A DNA stretch of 64,000 bases from an uncultured Photobacterium sp. (GTDB lineage Bacteria > Pseudomonadota > Gammaproteobacteria > Enterobacterales > Vibrionaceae). The stretch spans positions 1-64,000 of the forward strand of contig NZ_CAMRAN010000006.1 of the NCBI RefSeq assembly GCF_947039875.1, written 5' to 3'. Positions within the stretch are counted from its first letter, which is position 1; each line of letters begins with the position of its first letter. This document shows positions 8,577 to 15,906 of this stretch, one piece after another. Under the pieces are notes generated by a model that was given only the letters and a program-made list of their open reading frames with translations, ran no database searches and was not told the origin of the DNA. Made by a program: the position numbers and the translations under genes.

Positions 8577-10280
8577 ATGAATAATGAAATAACACGTTGG
8601 CTGCAACGTGATCCTGACCCTAAAGCACGTCAAGAATTACAACAATTAGTTGCAGATAATGCGACCGAAGAATTAGCCGATCGCTTCAATGGTCGTTTAG
8701 AATTTGGCACAGCAGGTTTACGAGGCGTTGTTGGTGCAGGTCCAAATCGTATGAATCGATTAGTTATTCAAGAAACAGCGACAGGTCTTGGTCAATATTT
8801 ACTTCGTACTGATAGCAACGCTGCTCATAAAGGGGTAGTGATTGGTTATGATGGGCGTCCTGACTCACGTCAATTTGCTCACGATACGGCAGCAGTATTA
8901 GTTGCACAAGGTATTAAGGTTTACCTTACGACCAAGGTAGCTGCAACACCGATTGTGGCTTTTGGCGTTAAGCATTTACATACAGCTGCGGCTGTTGTTG
9001 TGACTGCTAGTCATAATCCACCGGCTTATAATGGCTTTAAAGTGTATTGGAATAACGGCGCACAAATTATTCCACCTCATGATGCTGGTATTGCTGCTGA
9101 AATAGATAAAGCTACCCAATCTGATTTACATCTCATGGATTTAGCTGAAGCTGAAACAAAAGGGCTATTAGTGTGGCTTGATGATGCGTATTATCAAGAC
9201 TATCGCCAAGCTATAAACGCAACACCACTATTAAATAATCATCATAATCCACAAGCGCTAAGCTTAGCTTATACGGCTATGCATGGTGTTGGCGCTGAGA
9301 TGGCTGAAACATTATTAGCCGATGCTGGTTTTACTTATGTTTATAGTGTTGCAGCCCAGCGAGAGCCCGACGGCGCTTTCCCGACGGTTAAATTTCCAAA
9401 TCCAGAAGAACCTGGCGCTATGGATCTGGTTATCGCAGAAGCCAAACAGCATGGTGCTATCTTAGCATGTGCAAATGATCCTGATGCTGATCGTTTCGCC
9501 GTTGCTGCTCGCCGTACTGATGGTGAATATCAGATGCTAACTGGGGATCAAGTGGGGACTTTATTTGGTTATTATCTACTTAACAATGTGCAACCATCTG
9601 CGCATTTAGTGGGTAATACCATTGTGTCATCAACCTTATTAGGCAAAATAGCCACCGCGCTTGGAGCACAATATTACCAAACATTAACGGGCTTTAAATG
9701 GCTAACCAATGTTGCAATGGAGCGTCAAACTGATACTCATCAATTCTTATTTGCTTACGAAGAAGCCTTAGGTTACACCATTGGCTCGACGGTCTGGGAC
9801 AAAGATGGCTTATCTGCATTAGTGGCATTTGCGCAATTAACGGCAGAATTAACCGTAAAAGGGCAAACGGTTTGGGATCAATTAGACGCTATTTATCGTG
9901 AATACGGTTTATATATTAATGCTCAACGGAGTATTGCTCTTGATCCAACCGCGGCTCCAATTGGTGATTCATTACGCGCGACGCCCCCACAAGCGATTGC
10001 AGGACTAGCAATTGAGAGCACTGAAGATTTTAAAACATCATTACGTACTTTTTCTGATGGTTCTGTAGAAGCGATTGATTTACCAATTAGTGATGTATTG
10101 ATTTACCATTTAGAAAATGGTGCGCGAGTGGTTGTGCGTCCTTCTGGCACTGAGCCTAAATTGAAATGTTACTATGAAGTGGTTGAACCAATGAGCCAAG
10201 AAGAAACATTTGAACATGCTCAATTACGTGCACAAGAAACTATGGAACGATTAATTGTTCAACATCAAGCATCGTTATAA
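8577..10280 (+). CDS. Phosphoglucomutase/phosphomannomutase family enzyme (PGM2-like)
   Basis: An alpha-D-phosphohexomutase that interconverts hexose-1- and hexose-6-phosphates, feeding glycogen and cell-surface sugar synthesis. The start at 8577 is preferred over 8538 because AGGA lies ten bases upstream and the family begins near NEITRWLQRD. The 567 residues show all four domain signatures in order: TASHNPPAYNGFKVYW with the phosphoserine, the metal loop NDPDADRFAV, the sugar loop YEEALGYTIG, and the phosphate loop RPSGTEPKLK. The layout resembles the PGM2/phosphopentomutase branch more than E. coli Pgm, so ribose-1-phosphate is a possible extra substrate. Confidence 0.92.
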   Translation: MNNEITRWLQRDPDPKARQELQQLVADNATEELADRFNGRLEFGTAGLRGVVGAGPNRMNRLVIQETATGLGQYLLRTDSNAAHKGVVIGYDGRPDSRQFAHDTAAVLVAQGIKVYLTTKVAATPIVAFGVKHLHTAAAVVVTASHNPPAYNGFKVYWNNGAQIIPPHDAGIAAEIDKATQSDLHLMDLAEAETKGLLVWLDDAYYQDYRQAINATPLLNNHHNPQALSLAYTAMHGVGAEMAETLLADAGFTYVYSVAAQREPDGAFPTVKFPNPEEPGAMDLVIAEAKQHGAILACANDPDADRFAVAARRTDGEYQMLTGDQVGTLFGYYLLNNVQPSAHLVGNTIVSSTLLGKIATALGAQYYQTLTGFKWLTNVAMERQTDTHQFLFAYEEALGYTIGSTVWDKDGLSALVAFAQLTAELTVKGQTVWDQLDAIYREYGLYINAQRSIALDPTAAPIGDSLRATPPQAIAGLAIESTEDFKTSLRTFSDGSVEAIDLPISDVLIYHLENGARVVVRPSGTEPKLKCYYEVVEPMSQEETFEHAQLRAQETMERLIVQHQASL

Positions 10281-10375
10281 TTCAGCTGCCACAATGTGGT
10301 AAAACTGAACTCTGGTCGATTTTCAGTGTATAATTATAAAAGTTTAAATTTATTTTAGATAACCAAGGGTTTACC

Positions 10376-10552
10376 ATGCACGATCTTAATATATCGTTAC
10401 CTGATGATTATGAAAAAGAGCCAGAATTGCCGATTCCATCAATTGATGATCAGAAGAAAATTGTGGCAGAGCTTAAGCGTTTAGAAGATGCGGGTGAATT
10501 AACCCCTGAAATCTTACACGCATTCATGACTGGTGAGCGTTTACCTGAATAA
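10376..10552 (+). CDS. Conserved-looking small acidic protein, 58 residues
   Basis: A short frame starting MHDLNISLPDDYEKEPELP lies 95 bases after the mutase stop in the same direction, with CAAGGG upstream. It is acidic, with a proline-rich N-terminal arm and a C-terminal helix pair (IVAELKRLEDAGELTPEILHAF), and no Cys or membrane segment. A very strong terminator follows immediately, which supports it as a genuine gene and perhaps the last cistron of the mutase operon. I do not recognise a family. Confidence 0.65.
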   Translation: MHDLNISLPDDYEKEPELPIPSIDDQKKIVAELKRLEDAGELTPEILHAFMTGERLPE

Positions 10553-10574
10553 GATCATGTGATCTTTGTGTAAT

Positions 10575-10628
10575 AAAAAGCCTCTTACTGTTCTTCATTT
10601 ATTATTGAAGCAGATAAGAGGCTTTTTT
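10575..10628 (+). terminator. Compound terminator
   Basis: An outer 13-bp stem (AAAAAGCCTCTTA with TAAGAGGCTTTTT) encloses a second small hairpin built from CTTCA and TGAAG. Six T residues follow. Confidence 0.9.
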
Positions 10629-10693
10629 ATGAAGAGCTAATATGGATTCAAAGCGCGTTGTGATAACCCCAATTATCATTACGCGCTTATAAA

Positions 10694-12028
10694 TTAACTG
10701 TTTGTTACTGAATCGAAACGATAATCAACAATATTAAACTTACGTGAGACGATAGGTAATCGTGCCATTATTGTTGTCATTACTAAAATTAATAAAGTAG
10801 GTAATAACCAGCTAGCATGCGCTTGGTATAGTGGTAATGTTGCATTAAAGAACTGATTAAGATCTGCTGGCATTTTACCAAGAATACTAATGGCATCGAC
10901 AGTACCAAAGACCATTGCGGTGACTAATACTGAAGTATGCGTTAGCGTTGAAACATTCACGGCTGATGCAGTCAATGACGCTAATACTAAGGCAATAGCA
11001 ATCGGACATAATACTAAGATAGCAGGTAAGCTTACTTTTAAAATATCATTAAGGCCGAAATTAGCAATAATACCAGTTAATACCACAATAATGGTAGCTG
11101 TTAAGCCAAATGAAGCTTTGAACGTTTGCTGATAATACTCAGCGCAAGCATTGGTTAAACCAACAGTAGTGGTTAAACATGCCATGATAATAATAGCGGC
11201 TAATATCCATTGACCATAAGCACCAAATTCACCTGCAACATAACGAGTTAAGATCATACTGCCGTTCATACCATGGGTTGCAATTGAGGTTGATGTTGCA
11301 CCAACATACCCCATCGCAATATAGCAACCACCCATAAGAACAAAATAGATCATTGCTACTTTAAACGAGATATTTGCGATACCTTTTTGTGAAACGACGC
11401 CTTTTTCTTTAATCGCTTGAATAATAACCCAACCAAAACCTACTGCGGCAATAGCATCCATGGTCATGTAACCTTGAATTAAACCACTGGTGACAGCGCT
11501 ATGTTGGTAGTCTCCGTAAGGTGCCGCTGGTACGCCAAGTGGCGAAAAGAATGCAGCTAGGCCTAAACCTGCTAAAAGTAAAATCAGTGCAGGAGTCATT
11601 ACTTTACCAATGTAACTGACTAGGTTACCTGGCTTAAATGCTAAAATTAAGGTTAAAGCCGAAAAAACGATAGAGAATGCGACGAGATGATCAGCTTTGA
11701 AAAAAGGTTTTAGTCCCATCTCATAAGCAACGGTAACAGCACGCGGCATGCCAAATGCAGGTCCTATAGCTGTAAATAAGAGGATCCAAAATGTTGTTGC
11801 TAACCATTTTGGTAATGCTTTAGTGAGGTTTTTTGTGCAGCCAATACGGCCAAGGACAATAATAGTAAAAGCGGGTAGACCAACAGCGGTTACTAAGAAG
11901 CCACTCATTGCTGATGTTAATGATGTTCCTGCATCGAGACCCATTGCGGGGGGGAAGATCAAGTTACCAGCGCCTAAAAATAGTGCAAAGGTCATTAGAC
12001 CGATAGCGAGTAAGTCTTGTGTTTTCAA
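10694..12028 (-). CDS. brnQ: Branched-chain amino acid carrier BrnQ, copy 1
   Basis: A Na+- or H+-coupled inner-membrane symporter for Leu, Ile and Val (LIVCS family) with about twelve membrane segments. Diagnostic blocks are IGLMTFALFLGAGNLIFPP, QGYMTMDAIAAVGFGW and CLTTTVGLTNACAEY. I set the start at a TTG (12028): AGGTA lies eight bases before it, the same layout occurs at the paralogue 13940, and the family begins at this point. A possible ATG fifteen bases upstream has no ribosome site. It is followed by no clear T-rich terminator. A leader peptide and stacked hairpins precede it (12129-12342). Confidence 0.93.
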   Translation of the reverse strand: MKTQDLLAIGLMTFALFLGAGNLIFPPAMGLDAGTSLTSAMSGFLVTAVGLPAFTIIVLGRIGCTKNLTKALPKWLATTFWILLFTAIGPAFGMPRAVTVAYEMGLKPFFKADHLVAFSIVFSALTLILAFKPGNLVSYIGKVMTPALILLLAGLGLAAFFSPLGVPAAPYGDYQHSAVTSGLIQGYMTMDAIAAVGFGWVIIQAIKEKGVVSQKGIANISFKVAMIYFVLMGGCYIAMGYVGATSTSIATHGMNGSMILTRYVAGEFGAYGQWILAAIIIMACLTTTVGLTNACAEYYQQTFKASFGLTATIIVVLTGIIANFGLNDILKVSLPAILVLCPIAIALVLASLTASAVNVSTLTHTSVLVTAMVFGTVDAISILGKMPADLNQFFNATLPLYQAHASWLLPTLLILVMTTIMARLPIVSRKFNIVDYRFDSVTNS

Positions 12029-12128
12029 ATGTTGTACCTGCATTTTTGTGAATATCAAACAGCTATTAATCACTTAGTATCGTAACTATTATAGCCTGTA
12101 GCTTCGTTAATAATGGTTCCGCAGGTTT

Positions 12129-12199
12129 GCTGAAAGAAGATATGAAGAGTTGAAACTATCTTCCATCAGCAACGGCTGACGGAAGCTTGCCCGCCAGCC
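12129..12199 (-). promoter_or_regulatory. Putative attenuator hairpins upstream of brnQ copy 1
   Basis: Read on the minus strand, four segments can form three mutually exclusive helices. Segment 1 (12191-12199, GGCTGGCGG) pairs with segment 2 (CCGTCAGCC, 12174-12182). Segment 2 extended (12175-12185, CTTCCGTCAGC) pairs with segment 3 (12160-12170, GCTGATGGAAG). Segment 3 extended (12157-12170) pairs with segment 4 (12129-12142). Segment 1 starts at the leader peptide stop codon. This is the classical 1:2, 2:3, 3:4 arrangement of amino-acid attenuators. No run of T follows segment 4, so the outcome may be Rho-dependent or translational. Confidence 0.65.
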
Positions 12200-12342
12200 T
12201 AGCGAATAATCACTAGGATAAAAGCGGAAATAATTCGAGATATTTTTTTTATCGTTATAGAAGCAACATCAACCCAAGCGTTAGCCGCTATTGTCGATGT
12301 TAAATGTTTTTGTTCTCTATGTTCAAACACTGTTGAATGCAT
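12199..12342 (-). CDS. Leader peptide with Ile/Leu/Val control codons ahead of brnQ copy 1
   Basis: A 47-residue frame begins MHSTVFEHRE and ends ISAFILVIIR just before the hairpin set. Its last 20 residues hold eight Ile, one Leu and one Val codon, with ILVII directly before the final Arg. AGAAG lies about ten bases before the ATG, and TTTACA plus TATTTT with 17 bases between form a possible promoter further upstream. Ribosome stalling on these codons when Ile or Leu/Val is scarce would place the ribosome over segment 1 and change the downstream helix. The sequence pattern is seen directly; the regulatory role is inferred from ilv- and leu-type attenuators. An internal start is possible. Confidence 0.7.
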   Translation of the reverse strand: MHSTVFEHREQKHLTSTIAANAWVDVASITIKKISRIISAFILVIIR

Positions 12343-12570
12343 AATTTAACAACTTCTATTAATGAAACGTGAATTACAGCATAAAAATATAAAGAAAAGT
12401 TAGTGTTGTAAATAACTTTCTTCAATTTTTTTTAATCGTTATAAAAAAAATCTTATTAAAGTGTTTAATGTTAAATATTTAGGTGGTTATCGTGTGTTTA
12501 TTTTTGTTTTGGTAACGATATTGATTGGTTATGTTGTTAGTTATCGTTATTTTTAATTTGAGTGTGAATA

Positions 12571-12597
12571 ATAGGGCTAGCAATTTACTCGCCCTAT
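12571..12597 (-). terminator. Hairpin after brnQ copy 2
   Basis: ATAGGGC pairs with GCCCTAT across 13 bases, 24 bases past the brnQ2 stop. The following minus-strand sequence (TATTATTC) is only moderately T-rich. Confidence 0.55.
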
Positions 12598-12620
12598 CAC
12601 TGATGATTTGTGTTGAGACC

Positions 12621-13940
12621 TTAGTTTACCGCAGCACGATTAGAATTTTTATACTCGCGCGAACATAATTTACTGAGGAAAATAGTAAGGGCAACAGGAG
12701 CGAGCCAAGAAGCATGTGAGCTAAATAAGGGTAACCAGTGTTCGGCAAATGACGCGATTGTTGCAGGCAGTTTACTTAAAATATTTAACGCATCAATACT
12801 GCCAAATAATGTTGCAACAACAACGACGATTGTTTGACTGATAGAGATACGACGTTGTTCAGGTGTTGAATGGTTACGGATGAAGAAAGTTGAAATAATC
12901 AATGAAATTGCAATTGGGCATAAAATTAAGATAGCAGGTAGACTTACTTGAATAATGGTTTCTAAACCGACGTTAGAAATAATGGTTGTTAGTACCATGA
13001 TCACTGTTGCACTAAGTTTGAATTTTATACCGTAGGTGTTTTTATAATATTCACCATTCGCATTGGTTAGTCCAACCGTTGTTGTTAAACACGCCATTAA
13101 GGTGATTGTTGCTAATAATAATTGACCTAATGTTCCAAACTCACCAGCAGCATAGCGGGTAAGAATTTCACCACCATTGGTTGCTTGTGGTGCAATATCA
13201 GAAGACGTTGCACCTAAATATCCCATTGCAAGATAGCAAAGTGACATAAGAAATGCGTAAATCAGAGCGATGCGGAGGGTGTAGTAAGAAATGGCTTTAT
13301 CGCATTTCACGCCGGTATTACGAATCGTTTGAATGATAACCCAGCCAAAAGCAACCGCAGCGATAGCATCTAATGTCATGTAACCCTGAATAAGTCCATT
13401 AACAGTTGGAGCCTGACGGTAAGTTTCAATGGCGGCTGTCGGTGAGCCTAATGGGTTTATTACGGCTGAAATAGCCAGTAGTGCCAGCATTGCAATCAGT
13501 GCAGGGGTCATTACTTTGCCAATATAATCAACAAGCTTACCCGGTTTTAAAGCGATGACTAATGTAAGAGCACAGAAAATGGCAGAGAAGATCATTAATC
13601 CATTGCCAGAATAAAAAGGTTTGATGCCCATTTCATAAGCAACAGTGACAGCGCGCGGTAATACAAAAGCTGGACCAAGTGTTGTTAACACTAAAAACCA
13701 AAACGAGCGATCCATCCATTTGGGTAATGCTGACGTTAATTTATCAGCAGAAGATAAACGGCCAAGAACAACTAACGTTAATGCGGGTAAGCCAACGGCG
13801 GTCAATAAAAATCCAGTAATAGCAATAAGCCAGTTTTCACCCGCTTGTTGTGCCATAAGAGGAGGGAATATTAAGTTACCAGCACCAAGAAATAATGCAA
13901 AGGTCATAAAACCGATGGCTGCAAGTTCTTTTCTTTTCAA
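12621..13940 (-). CDS. brnQ: Branched-chain amino acid carrier BrnQ, copy 2
   Basis: This 439-residue LIVCS-family symporter is clearly paralogous to the protein at 10694-12028: IGFMTFALFLGAGNLIFPP, QGYMTLDAIAAVAFGW and CLTTTVGLTNANGEYY are shared. About twelve membrane segments are visible. Translation begins at a TTG (13940) with AAGG nine bases upstream; no ATG fits. The two carriers are transcribed in the same direction, but a 590-base spacer with its own leader separates them, so they are likely independent units. Differences in substrate range cannot be read from sequence, yet their leaders carry different control codons. Confidence 0.93.
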   Translation of the reverse strand: MKRKELAAIGFMTFALFLGAGNLIFPPLMAQQAGENWLIAITGFLLTAVGLPALTLVVLGRLSSADKLTSALPKWMDRSFWFLVLTTLGPAFVLPRAVTVAYEMGIKPFYSGNGLMIFSAIFCALTLVIALKPGKLVDYIGKVMTPALIAMLALLAISAVINPLGSPTAAIETYRQAPTVNGLIQGYMTLDAIAAVAFGWVIIQTIRNTGVKCDKAISYYTLRIALIYAFLMSLCYLAMGYLGATSSDIAPQATNGGEILTRYAAGEFGTLGQLLLATITLMACLTTTVGLTNANGEYYKNTYGIKFKLSATVIMVLTTIISNVGLETIIQVSLPAILILCPIAISLIISTFFIRNHSTPEQRRISISQTIVVVVATLFGSIDALNILSKLPATIASFAEHWLPLFSSHASWLAPVALTIFLSKLCSREYKNSNRAAVN

Positions 13941-13956
13941 ATGACATACCTTAATT

Positions 13957-14056
13957 CAAATAAAATAATCTGAGTCAGTATGCTGGAAGAGATAATTTAG
14001 AAGTGAAATTCATATCCGCCAGCGTTACTGACGAATAAGTTAACCGTCAGCGTCAG
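13957..14056 (-). promoter_or_regulatory. Putative attenuator hairpins upstream of brnQ copy 2
   Basis: On the minus strand the Val-codon run (14062-14073) can pair in part with segment 2 (14044-14056, two CTGACG units). Segment 2 can instead pair with CGTCAG at the start of segment 3 (14028-14033). Segment 3 (14019-14032) can pair with segment 4 (13974-13986) through GTCAGTA/TACTGAC and GCTGG/CCAGC. That last stem is followed by a T-rich tract (TTATTTTATTT), as expected for an intrinsic attenuator. Segment 2 begins at the leader stop codon. Confidence 0.65.
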
Positions 14057-14139
14057 AAAATGACGACGACGACAGAGTTTAGCGTACAAGCAATCTGTAA
14101 GGTTGCAGCATCCTGATTGTTGTTAATGTTCTGAGACAT
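14053..14139 (-). CDS. Leader peptide with four consecutive Val codons ahead of brnQ copy 2
   Basis: A 28-residue frame starts MSQNINNNQDAA and ends NSVVVVIF. Four identical GTC codons in a row plus one ATT lie immediately before the stop, at the foot of the hairpin set. This is the signature of a valine-sensing attenuation leader. AGAG lies about ten bases before the ATG, and TTTACA with TAAGTT 17 bases further forms a possible promoter. The stop codon overlaps the first segment that can form alternative helices. The arrangement mirrors that of the paralogue, but the control codons differ. Role inferred, not shown. Confidence 0.72.
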   Translation of the reverse strand: MSQNINNNQDAATLQIACTLNSVVVVIF

Positions 14140-14311
14140 AGCTTATACGCTCTAAATAAAATGAGGTTCAAACTTAATCGGTATTGGCACACTTGTAAAG
14201 CGTGATGAGAAAATAAACGGTACTTTTTAGTATTCATTGACTCGATGCCATATAAACAACTGAATAGTTATCACTATGAAATAACATCTGGTCACTTATA
14301 AAGGTGGATCT

Positions 14312-14992
14312 TTATTGTTGGTTTAATAGCAGTGCTTGTAATTCAGCAAGTGAAGATACGGTGTAGGTTGGGTAAATACCTTCTGGTTGTGATTTTTGTT
14401 CACTATTAAGCCAGCAAGTATCCATTCCGGCGTTGATTCCACCTAAAATATCTGATTGCGGGTTATCACCAACCATTAGAATATTTTGACGTTGCGTCAT
14501 GTTCATTTTCTGACAAGCATAATCAAAAATTTGAATATCAGGTTTTGCGACACCTACTTGTTCTGAAATAACTAGCACATCAAAAAAATATTTAAATCCG
14601 GTGCGTTGTAATCGAATTTCTTGTAATGCAGTAAAACCGTTGGTGATAATACCCAATTTCGCATGTGGCTTTAATGCCTCTAGAAGTGATTTGGCTCCGG
14701 CTAATGGTGTACAAATATCGGCCATTGCCATTAAAAAATCATGATTAAGCTGCTCTGTTGATAGAGAAAGGGTTGCTGCCCATGATTTAAAACGAATATT
14801 TTGCAATTCCGTTGCTGATATTTTTCCGTTTTGATAATCAACCCATAATGGTCGATTAATGGCTTCATAGTGTTCAAAATCAGCGTGAGTGAACGTGACA
14901 TTATGGCGAGAAAACATCAGTTGAAGGCCGTGAAATGCATCAAAGTGAAACAAAGTTTCATCAGCATCAAATAAAATCCCTTGGTACTTCAT
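14312..14992 (-). CDS. yjjG: HAD-family pyrimidine 5'-nucleotidase YjjG
   Basis: YjjG dephosphorylates non-canonical and canonical nucleoside monophosphates such as dUMP and dTMP, acting as a house-cleaning enzyme. The 226-residue protein shows all HAD motifs: motif I FDADETL (nucleophile and acid-base Asp), motif II IITNG, motif III with Lys in GVAKPD, and motif [16 protein letters not shown] helical cap sits between motifs I and II, as in the YjjG/C1 group. It ends with [12 protein letters not shown], typical of the family's C-terminus. A long stem-loop lies about 30 bases upstream of the start. Confidence 0.92.
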   Translation of the reverse strand: MKYQGILFDADETLFHFDAFHGLQLMFSRHNVTFTHADFEHYEAINRPLWVDYQNGKISATELQNIRFKSWAATLSLSTEQLNHDFLMAMADICTPLAGAKSLLEALKPHAKLGIITNGFTALQEIRLQRTGFKYFFDVLVISEQVGVAKPDIQIFDYACQKMNMTQRQNILMVGDNPQSDILGGINAGMDTCWLNSEQKSQPEGIYPTYTVSSLAELQALLLNQQ

Positions 14993-15019
14993 TAAATGTC
15001 ACTCTCTATTTTATTGGCG

Positions 15020-15111
15020 TAAAAAATATAGGCTATTAGTGCTTATTGAGCCGACTCTATTTTACTTGAAAGACGAAACTATAAGCCAGTAAATCGCGAC
15101 TAATAGCCTAT
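15020..15111 (-). ncRNA. Candidate small RNA or attenuated leader ahead of yjjG
   Basis: A perfect 13-bp stem (ATAGGCTATTAGT at one end, ACTAATAGCCTAT at the other) encloses 58 bases that contain a further GCTTAT/ATAAGC pairing. On the minus strand it runs into ATATTTTTT, a typical intrinsic terminator tail. Possible minus-strand promoters (TTACAA or TTGAGT types) lie at about 15150-15215. It could be a small RNA of roughly 100-130 bases or a premature stop in the yjjG leader. No known RNA family recognised. Confidence 0.4.
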
Positions 15112-15253
15112 AAATGGTGATAAATAAGTTTGGTTTATGACTTTTTTATTAGTATGAAATTTTTATTGAACTCAATAGTGTGATATATGTCTATTTGTAA
15201 CAAAATCACATCATCTCTTTGAGAGTGAAGAATTAGCCAATTGAGGAAAGAAA

Positions 15254-15502
15254 ATGGGTATTATATCTTGGATTATTTTAGGTTTAATTGCTGGTGCATT
15301 AGCGAAATGGTTAATGCCTGGTGAAGATGGTGGCGGTTGGGTTGTAACAATGGCATTGGGTATTGGTGGTGCTTTTATCGGGGGCTTTGTGGGGCAGTTT
15401 ATTGGCCTTGGTCATGCAACAGGCGTAAATGTTGGTAGTATTATTACTGCAACATTAGGCGCTTTCATTTTGTTATTTGTTTACAATCGATTTATTCGTT
15501 AA
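15254..15502 (+). CDS. GlsB/YeaQ/YmgE family small membrane protein
   Basis: An 82-residue, very hydrophobic protein with three Gly-rich membrane segments, starting MGIISWIILGLIAGALAKWLMPG and containing the GGWVVTMALGIGGAFIGGFVG block of the family. These transglycosylase-associated proteins are common, often induced by stress or in stationary phase, and have no assigned reaction. GAGGAAAG precedes the ATG. It is monocistronic, with a perfect 15-bp terminator stem shortly after the stop. Confidence 0.9.
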   Translation: MGIISWIILGLIAGALAKWLMPGEDGGGWVVTMALGIGGAFIGGFVGQFIGLGHATGVNVGSIITATLGAFILLFVYNRFIR

Positions 15503-15530
15503 TAATCGTAATATTAGAAGTGTATGTAAT

Positions 15531-15566
15531 AAAACAGCGAATCGATTTATTCGATTCGCTGTTTTT
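15531..15566 (+). terminator. Terminator of the YeaQ-like gene
   Basis: AAAACAGCGAATCGA pairs with TCGATTCGCTGTTTT, a perfect 15-bp stem with a five-base loop, followed by T residues. Confidence 0.93.
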
Positions 15567-15906
15567 GTTTTTATTTGAGGACATCTTTTCCCTAAAAACG
15601 CCTTCCACCGCTTTAGAATGATATTTTTATATAAATATTATCTCTACCACATCTTTATTTTTACATGTATAAAAGTGCTTTTTTTTGAATCTTGTGGCTA
15701 AAAAATGATGTTATCTGACTATCTTGTTGCATTAATGTTAGTTGTTAAGCCTAAATCTGTGATTATTTTTCGCTAAATTAAAAAAGTTACGTCACACTAT
15801 GTTTAGATTTTTAATGACCAAAAGCATTACTAATCGTTATAAAAATCAGTTGTATTTATAAAAGCTGAAATGGCAATTAGCTATTAATCATAACGTGGAG
15901 CACAAA
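15567..15906. other. Promoter region of the chitinase gene
   Basis: This AT-rich spacer holds no gene. It must carry the chitinase promoter and any chitin-responsive sites, but I could not pin one down. GGAG at 15897-15900 is the ribosome site for the ATG at 15907. Confidence 0.35.

Noticed and set aside
10890-12077. Plus-strand frames opposite brnQ copy 1
   Set aside because: They are antisense shadows of a strongly supported membrane protein and have no homology I recognise.
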